64,000 nt of DNA. Origin: Plecoglossus altivelis. Its lineage: Eukaryota > Chordata > Actinopteri > Osmeriformes > Plecoglossidae. Position 1 is the stretch's first letter; the number at the start of each line of letters is the position of its first letter. Where the stretch lies: assembly GCA_036571765.1 (NCBI GenBank), contig BROE01000024.1, positions 10,368,875 through 10,432,874 on the forward strand, given 5' to 3'. Shown here in pieces: positions 1 through 12,800 of the stretch. The notes under the pieces were generated by a model. That model ran no database searches, was not told the origin of the DNA, and saw only the letters and a program-made list of their open reading frames with translations. Both the position numbers and the translations under genes were made by a program.

Positions 1-59
1 AAGTGTCAAGTAAGAACAGAGTGGTTTCGTTTCGGTGGGCTGGATGTGTGTGGTCTCAC

Positions 60-404
60 CTGCCCCAGTGAGCCCCCAGGTTCTGTCCAATCTGAGGCAG
101 GAGGCTGGCAGGCCCATGCTCCCATAAACACGTCTCCGCCCACTCCTCCGCCGTCCTCTCCAGCTCCGTGTCCCACGACTGCAGACACGGAGAGACACGT
201 GTGAGGGGACAGAAACACAGAGACAAGGCTCTTGAGAGAGAGAGCACACTTGGACACTAGGAGTCAATCGTGGTGTGCTGAGGACAACTGTGAGTAGACC
301 CCTTGACCGGACGCTGCTGTGAAGTGAACGGCTGGAGAACAACTTCCTGTTGGCTGTGCTGGACTGAGCACAGGTTTTTTTTCCCCTAAAGATTGAGGTT
401 ATTC

Positions 405-455
<51 letters not shown>

Positions 456-3001
456 CATGCTGATTTTCCTTAAGTAATACATCCCATATGTCTGCAAAGG
501 GTCCAGTATGGCTGCTCCTTCTACAGTGTCCTCTCGCCAAGTTAGGTTCTGGTCAGAGGAAGAACACATCGGCCGTTATGGAGGTTTTGCGGGGCATTGC
601 AAAGGCTGTCGCTTTTCACACAGTAAAATAACAGTAATAATTCTGTTGAAGGTAACTCTATGAGCACTTTAACTTTCACCTTGGGCTGCGACACCCAATA
701 CTTGGCGATTGTGTAAGTGTGTATATAAGTGAGTGTGTGTATATAGGTGTGTTTGTGTGTGTATATAGGTGTGTGTGCAAGATTGTGTATATAAGTGTGT
801 GTTTGTAAGTGTGTGTGTGTAAGTGTGTGTATATAAGTGTGCGGGTGTCAGAGCTTAGATATTTCACACGTTTGGCCCTGGAATTCCAGAAGTGTGGCCC
901 CACAGTAAATCTCGACCAATCGCAGCGTCTAAAATAGAGCCCCCCTCACCACCCTCACCCCACCTCCCCTTCCACTCTCGCCTCATCTTGTGCTCCTAAA
1001 AACAACTGCTGCTCTCCACATTTAGTCCTGCAGTGACACCAGCCTGCCCGGCAACAGGATGCCTGGTAGTGCTTCACATTAACTCTCTAAACAGGTTCCA
1101 CAGCCCATTCTGGGAATTCGAAGCAGCTGAGTGGAGATGTTTGGGTAAAACTGGGATGTCGAGGCAATGTTGATGGACTGACATTGCCATGGCAATACAA
1201 GAAGGTCCATCACATACCTGAGAAGGTCTGTTGTAAAAATGTTGAAGGAACGTTGTAGAAATAAACCAAGGAGGCCTTCCTAGGTAATGTGGTGGTNGTT
1301 CATTCAGCACCTGTGCCTGCGTGTTTGTGTGTCGTACAAACTGTCTGCAGTCCCGTCTTCTACCTGTAGAGTTGACTGTGAGTTTTAGTGGGTGTGTTTA
1401 GCACAGCAAGGGGCAGGATTACAGGATCTGTAGCTCTGTAGTTCCGATGATGGTTGGTAGACCATGGATTTGCTTCATTAGACTCTTGTTCCCTTGCTAT
1501 GTCATACTCTTCATTGATTCTCCTGACAAGTAACCCTATTTTCCCTTGCCAAAAGACTAATCAATGTGTTTATGCTGGGAACTCAACCACAAAACATCAC
1601 TGATGAAATGTGGAAATTGGCAAAATGGTCTCTAAATCCCACAAATTTTGAAATGTGAGCACAATGTAAGCCAATGAATGGCGAGTTTGTCAGGGTGACA
1701 TGAGTGTTTTAGATCACAAGTGACCAGTCCAACGGTCACTGAGTCCATTCGAGTGATCCACACCAACTTTGACCAGATGCTCTTTTTTGATAAAAAAATA
1801 GCTTAGTATGCTTTTGAATGATCACAAATAGATGTTTCATAGACTTAAAGTAGCATAATTTAGCGAGAACATAAACAGTAGTTGTGTCCACACGGTACAC
1901 AACCACTTTCCCACAAAAAGTAAGATGGACAAAAGTATAAAAACACAATCATGTGAGTTATGAAAAAGTGTTGTTTTTTTGAACCAAGACACATTTGAGG
2001 GATCTCTTGTGTTAAGAGATTTGTGCTGCCTGAATGCTAAAGTGCGGCTGTTTGCACAGTCAGACCAGCAGGGGAGCTCCAAACCCCAGCCTCTGACCGC
2101 TCTTCTGCTGGAGCTTGTAAAGAAAAACATAGCCCCTGCTAAATGCTTTCAGCACCCTGCACACTGCATTGTTTATTTCACTTAACACCTCATTTACCTC
2201 AAGGTTTTTTTCCTGCCTTTTTTTCTACTCTTGGTCATCTGGTCTCACATTCCTAAGACTGTAGTTGGGTGAACTTCCCTTTGTGAGAGAGAGAGACAGA
2301 GAGAGAGACAGAGAGAGAGCGACAGAGAGAGAGAGACACAGACTGAGAGACAGAGACAGACAGAGACAGAGAGGCAGAGACAGAGAGACATAAAGACAGA
2401 GAGAGACAGAGAGAGAGAGAGAGAGGCAGAGACAGAGAGACAGAGAGAGACAGAGACAGAGAGAGACAGAGACAGAGAGAGAGAGGGCAGAGACAGAGAG
2501 ACAAGAGAGAGTACAGAGACAATGAGAGAGACAGAAACAGAGAGAGACAGAGACAGAGAGAAGAGATCAGAGAGAGAGAGAGACAGAGACATAGAGAAGA
2601 GAGAGAGAGAGAGAGAGAGATCAGGTACTGAGAGAGACAAGACAGAGAGAGGGACAAGAGACAAGAGAGACAGAGAGAGACAGAGACAGAGAGAGACAGA
2701 GACAGAGAGAGAGAGAGAGACAGAGACAGAGAGAGACAGAGACAGAAGAGAGAGAGGCAGAAAGAGAGAGAGAGAACGCAGCAGAAAATACAGTGCGCAT
2801 GAGAAAGATGGCACTGGAAAAAAAAGACAAGATAGAGAAAATAAAGGGGTTGGTATTTAAAACAAGTGTGAGAAATAGAGGGAGATAAAGAGAGACGGAC
2901 CAAGAGGCAGACAGGAAGAATAAGAGACTGTTTATCTGAATGCATGCATGCGTGCTTGTGTATGTGTATGTTGTGTGTGTGTGTGTGTGTGTGGTGTGTG
3001 T

Positions 3002-3053
<52 letters not shown>

Positions 3054-4874
3054 GACAGTTCAATGCCCAGACCACTAGTTGCAGTCCCATAGCCACACAG
3101 CCAGTCCTGCCACTGTTACCTCAGTACATTGTCTCACTCTGAAAGCTTGAGTCCAGAGAAGCCCTTGTCTCTTTGCAGCCAGACTGGCAATTTGTCAAAG
3201 GACATCGTTCCTCATCCTTTCACCATAATGCTGCATTCTGATTGTGGTTTGGAAGACAAAATCAACAGAGGTGAAGCCAAGTTGGGCTGGAAATGACTCT
3301 GAAATGTCAACGGAGAAATACTTTATGCAACTCCGTAAAACACTTAATCACATGCAGGCTGCCAAGAATATGGAGCAGATAGGTTTAAGAAGCGCTCACA
3401 CTTCCCAGATAGAGAAGAAAAATCCATACCGCTTCATCCTAAAATGTAAATACCAGCACCTCAGCTCCAACTGGAAACGAGCCTAACGTGCACAAATATC
3501 AAAGCTAGGATGGCCGTCTTTCACAAGATGTCATCTGTTTGTCAAACAGCGCTTCAAACACTTACACCCTACTGTTTCTATCAGTAGGTCAGTCTGGGAG
3601 GGAGGAGAAGGCCAGGTCATCCCTGACTCTGGGAGGACTGAGGGCCGGCTGGATGGCTGTGGAGTGCCAGTGCTTATCCAGGAAATTCTTCTCAGCCGCT
3701 GTGTGGGATCATGCCAGAGTGGGAACTGAGCCACGGGGATCAGGGAGAGAGAGGGAGAGAGTAGAGGAGAGAGAGAGAGAGAGAGAGGGCGGGAGAGAGA
3801 GAGAGAGGGCAGGAGAGAGAGAGAGGAAAGGGAGAGAGAGGAGAGAGAGAAAGAGGGAGAGGAAAAGAGGGGGAGCGAGGAGGGGAGATTTGGCTTGATG
3901 TTATCTACTAGAGCTGCTATTATGATTACTACAGAGGTCAATAGGGTTGTTCTGTAATACTATGATAAACTACAAACCCAACTGACCCAGTGTGTGCGTG
4001 TCTGTGTACAGTCTGTGTGTATGTGGAGATAAAAAAGCGACAGTTGCTGCATCGAGACAGACATGGTACCAGAAAGAATCCACAGCTATATTGCTGATTC
4101 TGAAAGTTACATTTATTCATTTAGGAAGCTGGCGTGAGGAAAACGAGAGCCCGAGAAAGAGACAGCGAGAGAGAAATAGAGAGCTTGAAAAACAGAGCCC
4201 TTTGGAAAGCTGAGTTGAGGCCCACTCAGTCCCTGCACAAAAGCAAGGCACTAAGAGCAATAATACACTTGATTCTGCATGCCATCCTCCACCATAACCG
4301 GATTACACAAGATGCCTCCTCTCTGTCTATTTCCAGAGCTCTCTATCACTTAACTGGCCATTCTTTTCAAAGCTTTCTCAAACTTGTGTTCCCGTAACTC
4401 CCTCTCCGAATTCCTTCCAAATTTTCTGTCTCGTTTGGATCCTCGCTCTTCCTGTATGTCTCACTCTCCTGACCACATCGTCAACTTCCCCTCCTGTTTT
4501 GCCCTTCTCCCAACTCTCCACTCTCTAATACAACAGCTCCTCTCCCTTCTTCATTCCACACCATCCCCAATCCTCCCCCCCCCCTCTATCTCTCTCTCAC
4601 ACACACACACTCACACATCAGACACACATGACTTCAATCTGTCTTCCTCTCTCACACACGCACACCCGCTCTCACGATCCACCTCTCTCTCTTCCTCTCT
4701 CTTTGCAGTCTTATTGTTGCATGTCTCTTGATATTTCACCCCTGGGTGCCCCTGCAGCTAAAAAAGTCAGCCAAGTGTAACAGGAGCCAGTAGAAATAGG
4801 CTGCGCTCTGCTACCTCAGCATCTCCTCACTGGAGCATGTCCCAAACAGGAGGCTACCATGGAGGGAGACCCAC

Positions 4875-4911
<37 letters not shown>

Positions 4912-6332
4912 CATCTCTCGTTCCGTCTCTCTCTCATACACAAAAACACACCGAAAAGGTCGCAAATACAGATTCTCAGTGAACCAATCAACAGGTCCAG
5001 ATATTTCCTGGAGTGCACCGCTTATTTGAGTTGCCATCATCGCGTGTCACCCTCCCTCCTTCTAGAGCCTTCTCAGCTGAGATGAAGGAAGAGAGATGTC
5101 AACATACCCCGCACACTTCATCTGAGCCAAGGAATCTTACTGGCACCGCACTGCACAACATCACCGTCAGGATCATATTGGACGCAATTCATAATGTCCA
5201 TCTGTTTCCACTCTATAGACGGAGTGCTTATGTAGGGCTGCCTGGCACTGCCAGGAGGGGAATGGTTTCTGTGAGGACAGCACAGCCAGGGTAGTGGACC
5301 AGGATGGGTGGGGAGGGGTGCAGGGGTGCAGGGTGGGGGTAAGGTGGGGGTATTAGGAGCGGAAGGACAGCTGATAATGGGAGAAGTGGTCTCAAACAGC
5401 AGCTGAGAGTGTGCGGCACATGCTCGGTGAAAGGTGATCCAGCTCTGCACACACACACACACACGCACACACACACACGCACTCACACACACACGCGCAC
5501 ACACACACCCACACACACCCTCACACACACTCCGAGACCCGATGAGGACAGTCTAACCAAGCTCATTTGTATATGTAGAATAACATACAATGAAAGGAGA
5601 GTCCCAACCACAGCACCTGATGCTACAGTGGGAGAGTTGGAGTTAGTAGCAAGGGGGGTCAGGTGGTGTGTTTGTGGTTCAGCCAAGTAGGCGCAGTGCC
5701 AGCAGGTCAGGTGATGCAGGCGGAGGAGACTGTGGCGTTCCCTGCTTGTTAGACGTTAGTAGAGGTCGCAAGGAGGCCACTATTTGGAGAAAAAACAACA
5801 ACATCTTACATGGTTCTGGACTTCACGAGCCCCTGCCTATCACTCTGACCTGAATACTCGTCTTTTATTATTGAAGAGTCAGCCAAACTCCACAGACCCG
5901 CTTATGATACTCCAGCTGTCTGGCTGCACTGATACACTGACGACGTCCAGACGCATTTGTCAAAGGGAGCTGTTTTTTGGACAAGGAAACCGACTTGCTC
6001 CAGTGCTACCGGCTTGCCACTCGGTAGACTAGCTACAGCGGATGAGTGAAATGCGGTGTTGTGCTTCTTACCATGTGCTCCATGTTGGAAGCCTGCGGGT
6101 AGACCTGTCCTCTCAGCTTGTTGTGTAGATCCAGGATCATTTGCATGTCGCTGTCTGTGATGGCCCTCCGGCCTCTCTGCTTGGCCTGCCACCACTCCCC
6201 ATCCTCGTCCAGGTACTTGTCCAGCAGGGCCTCCCATCCAGTGGAGTTGGGCTGCATCACCATGGAGACGGCCGTCCGGAACACCAGGAGCAGGGACAGA
6301 CCCCTGACCCATCCTTGGGATGCGAACCTCAT
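60..6332 (-). CDS. CRISPLD1: CRISPLD1, 5' part (first two coding exons): secreted CAP/LCCL protein
   Basis: Two coding exons on the minus strand: 6332-6072 (261 bp, 87 codons) and 178-60 (119 bp). The start ATG is at 6330-6332 and opens a hydrophobic signal peptide (about residues 1-23), followed by an N-glycosylation motif N29-S-T. The mature N-terminus carries DEDGEWW and a KQRGRR basic stretch, then the beginning of the CAP (SCP/PR-1) domain with LDLHNKLRG and ASNMEHM. Exon 1 ends in phase 0 at a GTAAG donor. Exon 2 encodes WDTELERTAEEWAETCLWEHGP through GAHWG and ends in phase 2 at a GTGAG donor. These sequences match CRISPLD1 rather than CRISPLD2 or PI15. The family continues with the rest of the CAP domain and two LCCL domains, which must lie left of position 1. 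The family is secreted or extracellular; its molecular role is poorly defined. Exon boundaries and phases are seen; identity comes from knowledge of the family. Confidence 0.94.
412..454. repeat. (AG)n microsatellite
   Basis: About 21 uninterrupted AG units inside the CRISPLD1 intron. Confidence 0.95.
714..843. repeat. TG-rich imperfect simple repeat with interspersed TATATA
   Basis: Alternating GTGTGTAAGTGTG and GTGTATATAGG phrases; an impure purine-pyrimidine alternating tract in the CRISPLD1 intron. Confidence 0.85.
2284..2777. repeat. Long (GA)n/(CAGA)n tract, almost pure purine with regular C
   Basis: Nearly 500 bases made of GAGAGA and GACAGAGA units on the plus strand. Every reading frame through it is open and gives Ser/Leu-rich (minus) or Arg/Glu-rich (plus) peptides. 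These are composition artefacts and not genes. Confidence 0.95.
2970..3052. repeat. (GT)n microsatellite
   Basis: About 80 bases of GT with two GGTGTG interruptions, in the CRISPLD1 intron. Confidence 0.95.
3743..3895. repeat. GA/GGGA-rich simple repeat
   Basis: Homopurine tract of GAGAGAGA with GGGC and GGAA interruptions. Confidence 0.9.
5449..5532. repeat. (AC)n microsatellite, impure
   Basis: ACACAC with scattered G and T interruptions in the CRISPLD1 intron. Confidence 0.93.
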
Positions 6333-6371
6333 GATCAGGGGAAGATGATGATCTATTTAACGTCTCCTCTG
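6333..6371 (-). other. CRISPLD1: CRISPLD1 5' UTR segment with probable splice acceptor
   Basis: On the minus strand a long pyrimidine-rich run (TTCCCTCTCTGTCCCGTTCCAG) ends in AG at 6373-6372, 39 bases before the CRISPLD1 ATG. This predicts that translation starts in the second transcribed exon, with a non-coding first exon further right that I could not locate. Inferred from splice signals only. Confidence 0.5.
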
Positions 6372-7422
6372 CTGGAACGGGACAGAGAGGGAAGGTGCAG
6401 AGATCGTCCTTTTTCCTCTCTTTTTCTCTTTCTCTTTCTCTTGGTTTATTTTTCCTCTCTTCCTCCACTAAATGAGCTGGCAAAGAAAGACATTTAAAGA
6501 GAGCAAAACAGTATTATTGGTCTGGGTTCGCAACCTGTATCCAATTCGCTAAATAAGTTGAGTCAATATTGAACTTGGGAGGTTGAGTCCATTAGACCGC
6601 AGAGGCTGGCTGGTGTACAGTAGAGTCCTGGCTTGGTGGATTGCCATTAGAAATCTCTGGGGGTTCACTGGTAGTAAATTGGCACGCTATTGATAGCTAT
6701 TTGCCCTTTCCAAGGAAATAAACCCCTACTAGTGTTTTTGACTTCCTTGACATTTCATGCTATGCTGACAGATTTCCTTCCTTAGTTCAAACTGAACCTC
6801 AGCTTGCAGCTAAATGGCCATGCACTTCATCTGGAAGTGTTGAGAAACATCTATGACCTCCAGAGAACACAACAGCAGCTCTTAAATATCCTGCTGTATT
6901 TCTGCAACATTTCCATTTCTGCGGTTGTTTTGGAAACTGCGATAATACGCTTTTATTGCGTTTCTGAACAGTGACAAAGTGTTAAAAAATGAGTCTCCAA
7001 ACCACTAAATATGAACTTCAGTAGTTAATCAAGAGAGCGAATAACCAAGTAATTACCTTAATTCCGTATCAATATTTCCAGTCCTGCGAAGATGTGACGA
7101 AGTCAAAACTTATTGCAATACACAGAATGGACCGTATGTGGCAGCGATGAATACCACAAATTCATGTGGGCTAGTTTGAATAGCACAGGTGACTGGAATG
7201 TTGCCACTCAAAGCGCCCTGCATGTGAATATTTTAAAAACGATGTGTACACTGCTCGAGACGACTTTTTGCAGCTGAGAAGTCTTTCTTCTTGCAGAAAT
7301 CTTGCACTAAAGCCGCAAAAGCATCACTTCACATTTATCCTCAAGTTGGCTGCACAGTAATGTGACGTTTCTGACCACGCCTTCCCCAAAGTTCTAAAAC
7401 AACCCACTTGTTCATGCCCACA

Positions 7423-7424
<2 letters not shown>

Positions 7425-7499
<75 letters not shown>

Positions 7500-7538
7500 C
7501 GTGTGTGTGTCTGTGTGTCTGTGTGTCTGTGTATGTGT
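7425..7538. repeat. (GT)n microsatellite
   Basis: About 70 pure bases of GT followed by GTGTGTCT variants. Confidence 0.96.
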
Positions 7539-8634
7539 AAATACAAAAAGCAAAGCATAGAACAACATGAAATAACATACAAATGTATTCTTTTTAAACA
7601 TTTTGTGAAACCAATACCTATAGAACTGAATGATGTCTGTAAGCCTTCCTCATGTCTTCATTGTAAGACATTAGGAGGGAACAAATCGTCTTCATTGTCT
7701 TAGGTCTGCCTGGTTACTAGTAACTCTATGGGAGTCCACTTCTGACAAGGTATCCACTTCAGCCTGTGCTGCTGGTCATAATTTCCTTGCTATTTATACC
7801 TTACAGTGCTGGGTCCTGCAAACAGGGAGCTGTGTATGGAGTCGATGGTCTGTCCTTTTTCAATGACAAGACCAAAAACTGTAGCCAATTATCAAAAGTC
7901 AATGAGAGGTGTGTTCTGTATTACACTCAGTTTCCATACTGGGGACATAATCCCCTTGTATTCTATCTGACAAACACTATTAAACCAACCATTAGCCTGA
8001 GCAACCCAACCCTCATTGAACTAAGTGTTCAGCTACTGGACTCCATATGTGGCCTTCAACATCTCGAGTTTTCCACCAAGTCCCGCTGGTGGGTCATGGT
8101 CATTTCCTTCTTGTTGCCAGGTTACCTTCTTAGGAATTGTAGATACTGCCTTGTTGTTTGCTTGTCAAGAAATCGAAGGGTTTGGAAACAGGAGTAAAGA
8201 AACCTAGCAACAGCTGTCAACTGAGAAACCGTACGGCGAATCGTCCAATCTACAATTATAATGCATGTGATGTGGAATTATTATTTTGTCACAACATGGT
8301 GACTAGCCAGTGAGATCTTTCCAATATTATTGGTCATCCTCTTACAAATACTAAAGTGGTATGTGTAATGAAGCGAACGGAGGCAAGCGGGAATGGTTAT
8401 TACTTGTTCCAGGTTGGAGTCCGTGCCCATCCCCACTCCTGCACGGATCTAACTCACTTTTCTGTCAGCGTTAGAAAGAGCCCTTACATTGGAGACCCAC
8501 CGCGTGCTGAACTGCCATAAACCCCAGGTTTACTGTCTGCTCCACGGGTCAGCAGCGGGGCCTTGAGCCACAGCTCTGCCAACGATCCTCTCTGCGGCCA
8601 TCCCAGGCTGGCCCTCCGACCCCCCCTCCCCCCT

Positions 8635-8946
8635 CCCGGGCCCTGCCCCTTCCCCTGGCCCTGCCCCTTCCCCTGGCCCTGCCCCTTCCCCTGGCCCTGC
8701 CCCTTCCCCTGGCCCTGGCCCTGCCCCCCCTGGCCTTCCCCTGGACCCTGGCCCTGCCCTTCCCCTGGCCCTGCCCGGCCCTGGCCTGCCCCTTCCCTGG
8801 CCTGCCCTGCCCGGCCCTTCCCCTGGCCCTGGCCCTTCCCCTGGCCCTGGCCCTTCCCCTGGCCCTGCCCCTTCCCCTGGCCCGGCCCTTCCCCTGGCCC
8901 TGCCCGGCCCTTCCCCTGGCCCTGGCCCTGGCCCTGCCCGGCCCTT
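8635..8946. repeat. GC-rich minisatellite, CCCCTTCCCCTGGCCCTG-type unit
   Basis: Imperfect tandem copies of CCTTCCCCTGGCCCTG, with GGCCCTG sub-units, over about 310 bases. The minus strand is G-rich in runs of three to four, so quadruplex formation is possible. All six frames stay open and give Pro/Trp/Pro or Gly/Gln/Gly peptides; these are repeat artefacts. Confidence 0.95.
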
Positions 8947-9115
8947 GCAGCTGAAATAGCACGCTCCAGCTTCACTCACTGCTCCCCAGGGGAAGCCCCT
9001 GCAGAATAACATTAATTCATCTGCTATAGAATTATTCGTACTGCTCTACATTTAACTTGTGAGAGAGGGAGGGATGGGGTGAGCGTGTGTTGCATGTGTT
9101 TCCTTATGAACAAGT

Positions 9116-9143
9116 GTGTATGTGTGTGTGTGTGTGTGTGTGT
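9116..9143. repeat. Short (TG)n microsatellite
   Basis: About 14 TG units. Confidence 0.9.
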
Positions 9144-9775
9144 ATTACGTAAATATTTAAGCTGAGACACTAAACATATACTTATTTTTGAAAACCCAAA
9201 TATGTTTTATGGTTCTGAGACATGAAATGGCTTGTGTTAAATTAAAGTTGTAGCTGGATTACACAAAGACCGACTGTGAGGGCCCGATACAACCGTGTTG
9301 AAAACTCTGTCACCCCACTATGAACCAGAAGACCTGAAGATGAAGGAAGACGCAGGCCATTTCTCACACTGTTGTGATTTACAGTTGGGTAGTTTTCAAG
9401 TCAGTCGATTCATTGAAGTCGCTTTTGACACCGTCTGATAAATGCTTATTGAATACAACTCCAAACGTAGTATTCCGGGTAGCAGTTAGAATGATTCAAC
9501 TGTTGAGGTTCAATTGTATCTCAAGGAACTGTCAGGGCTCCTGTGATTCCTGCCTTCCAGTTCTGCTTGTTTTATCTCTCTCCGTCATCCTCTCTGTCTT
9601 TTACTGCCTCTCTTTCTTCCTCTTGGTCTGGCTGTCCATGCTCTCTTAATCTCCCCCCTTTCTCTCTTCTGCTTTATAGCGCTCTCTTTCTTTTTCTCAT
9701 TCTCACAATACTGCATATCTCTCCTTGCTCTCCCTTCATCCACCTTTCAGTTGGAAGAACGGTTCATTTCCCCTC

Positions 9776-9808
9776 ATCCTCCTCCTCCTCCTCCTCCTCC
9801 TCCTCCTT
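9776..9808. repeat. (TCC)n microsatellite
   Basis: About ten TCC triplets within a pyrimidine-rich stretch. Confidence 0.92.
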
Positions 9809-12800
9809 CTCGTCCGCTCCGTTTGATTCAATCTCCCTTGTTCTCTTTGTCTTACCAACACATTCTCTGAAAATCACTCAGCACCAGATGTTGCATTCAA
9901 TACAGCACCGCTGCTCTGTGTGTATTCTTGCCAGACTGAGATCAGAGAATATATGTACACAGGCAGACCAGAGCAGGCTTCCTCATCAACAGCAGCCTGG
10001 GGACAAGACTACAACCTGCACGCTCTAAACGGACCAGGCTTAACGCTGGGTTATCAGGCTGCCTACTTTGGAATCATTTGTGGAACATTACAGTTACGGA
10101 GCTCAAGCGAGCTTGAGGGTTAAATGAGGGTGAGGAAGGGTGAGAGGGAGAGTAAAGGTCGCCTGGGTCATCCGGTTGCTAGGCTACAGGACTGGGATTT
10201 GAGGGACTCTTCTCTCTGCTCAGTCATCAGTCCCGCTCTGGAAGCTGCAGATGTCAGATGTCAGATTTAGTTGGTCTAACTCTGCCATCTGTAGGTTCTT
10301 TACTGTCATTGTACTGCAAAACTTAACAGGTCTGCTTGCTTAATTGTGTGTGTGAGGGACTACAAATAACCTTTTTCTATCAAATCAAAGAAAACACCCA
10401 TACCTGGTGCATTTCTGAAATTTCATACCCCACTAATTAATCCACATTCAAATTTGACAAAGACACACAGGCGCGTCCATTTAACATTCAAAGGGTTTAT
10501 GTTTATGTATGTATATACCATACCGTAGGCCTTGGAAACCTTCTGTCAGAAAAGAATACGTGAATTAAGTTTTAGTGTTGTTTAGTGTTACTAAGTAAGT
10601 TTGATCTTTACATCACAGTTCTGGATTTCCTGTCATCTTCATGATTTTCCAGCACATTCAGTGGTGTCCAACAGGGGGCAGTGTCCATCAGCACATGTTC
10701 AAGCCAGGAGCAGTCCCACCACACCACTTTCTCACCATGGCTTTTAGCATGTGGTCACACAGCTATCTATTACACAGTGACAAGTTCAATGGTAAAGGTC
10801 CTTTATGGTGTTTCTGCTAAAACCTAAATTAAACTCAACGTTTACCAACGTTTGTCTAGACAAAAGTGTATGAGAAGGTCCGTGAAGACCAGTTAAAAAG
10901 CCCACAGGATGTCTGTGACCTTGTCAATCAGCGAAGCTTTAGATGCTAACGAGAGAGTTAGAATGACACTGCCATCACTGTTTGGATGTTTGTGTAAATG
11001 TCTGAACACCTTTGTTTGTGGCTGTCAGTCAGTCATGATGCGGCTCCACCAGAGCACCCAGCTACAGACCCAAAGCCTGGTCTTAACTGGTCCCCTCGCT
11101 TGTCTGAAGTCAACACAAGGGAGCCAGAGTCAGGGAAAAGCTAGTCTGATTACATGTCAGTGGGAAAGCAGAGAGCCTGACCAGGGCCTCCCAGGGCCTC
11201 AAGTTGGGAAGGAAGACAGTCCAAGACAAATGTCTCGTAATGCTCAGACTTCTCTACAGACAGTCCAAGACAAAGACTACAGCAGGAACTGCACAGGAGC
11301 TAAACACAGGGACACAGGTCACAGTTCACCACAGTTTGTGTTCTTAAACGTCACCATGGTCAGGGACGTCCCAGGAGTACTAGGCTTGGAGGCAGTCACG
11401 ATTTGGGATGAAGGGTCACACACAATGGTACCCAGGCCCAATGCAGGGTACAGGGTTGGAGTACATTCATGCCAGATCTGAGGTGTGGAAATACTGTAGA
11501 CTACACTGCAGAGGCACGTTGATATCTCCAGTCCAAAACCGTAAAATATCATGCCAATGTTGAGGTACATGGATATACTTGGATATACTGTACTCATATT
11601 TTACTAGTTCAACTAAAAGGCATATTTGGCAGAGTGGAAAGTCACCACACAGTACAAATAATGATGTTATAGCTTCTTCATACTATACAGTAGACATACC
11701 CTATCAATATACTTTGCCTCCTCATAAACTGACTGTAGTCTGGATGAGATGTCTGCTGGCGGGCAGGTTGAACACGTGATGATGAGACTACAGGTCAAAC
11801 CAAGCCACAGAGAGCTGAGAGATTTACCCCAATGTTATGGGCACATTGTCCTGGATAAACAGCAACATGCGCTAAAATAGCCGTCCGTGACACCGCAAAT
11901 GATCAGTCTACCTCGGCAGCTTTATTTGTCCTCCTTTGAAGCGAGCGCATCCGAGCCAGAACGCAGAGCGGGAGAGGAGCACGCTGCACGAGACCTCGCC
12001 CATCTAGCCCCTGGGGGGAAGATTTACTGTCTGCGAGGGTTTTTTCACACGTACATTCTAACATCCATTCACGTTCTTCTATAAGGAGGCGTTAGTCATA
12101 CTGTCAAACATGGTTGTCAACAGACCTCTCAGGTATTGAACTCCCATCTGAGGGAAGGGCATGGACTCAGTTTGCAGGAGAGGATGTGACTGTGACATGC
12201 AGTTCTGTCTGTGAGTGAAAAGATTAAATACTATTCCCACCCCAAAGCTATCTCAGATAGGGAACTTTTCTTTGGTCTGGAGATACATTTACTAGTATTG
12301 GAAAGGTCCGTGTAACACAGCAGTACAAATTGTACCCAAAGCGAAGACAACAGTCTCTTCCACCCTTCAAAAACACCTTTTCTCATCCTTCTCCCTGCAC
12401 ACCTGAGGTCGATAGCTAGTTTGGAACAAGCAATGTCTGTTGACTATGTCATGTATTTTCCCTTCTCAGCCGAGCACATCTAGTGAGAAGCTGTCCAGAT
12501 GCTGTGTTCTGCCCAGCATACCAGCATAGTCCATTTCATCCAAATTGTTTACGCTGGGATAAGGAGGTGAATTTTGACACTGTCCGTAACCAAATTTACA
12601 GCCTTGTTTTGCAAACCTTATTTTGACTGAGTTACATTGAGCCTTCACCCTGGATGCTGTTTTGCAAAACAGCCGATTCATTCTAACAGCACAGGCCTCA
12701 GTGTAGAGTGAGGACAGAACAGCTGGACAAGGCGAGGGGCTGAAAGGATGATGGTTTTACTGAAAGGGAAAAGGACTAACAGGCTTAATCAACGAGAAAA

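Larger units (their letters stand above)
179..6071 (-). other. CRISPLD1 intron between coding exons 1 and 2
   Basis: 5.9 kb with a GT donor at 6071-6070 and an AG acceptor at 180-179. I see no exon inside. It holds (AG)n at 412-454, a TG/TATA tract at 714-843, a homopurine tract at 2284-2777, (GT)n at 2970-3052, GA-rich sequence at 3743-3895, CT-rich runs near 4580-4700 and 4876-4935, and (AC)n at 5449-5532. One ambiguous base is present at 1297. Confidence 0.8.

Noticed and set aside
2245..2945. Long Ser/Leu-rich minus-strand frames (189 and 230 codons)
   Set aside because: They arise from the GA/CAGA tract and read as repeated LSLSLS; no domain or splice context.
8563..9009. Open frame of 148 codons (Pro/Trp-rich) and Gly/Gln-rich frames opposite
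   Set aside because: The sequence is a GC-rich minisatellite; all frames stay open because no stop fits in the unit.
10909..11481. 190-codon plus-strand frame in the CRISPLD1-PI15 spacer
   Set aside because: No family features, no signal peptide or splice support, and it contains a small internal repeat (CAGTCCAAGACAAA). I cannot support a gene.
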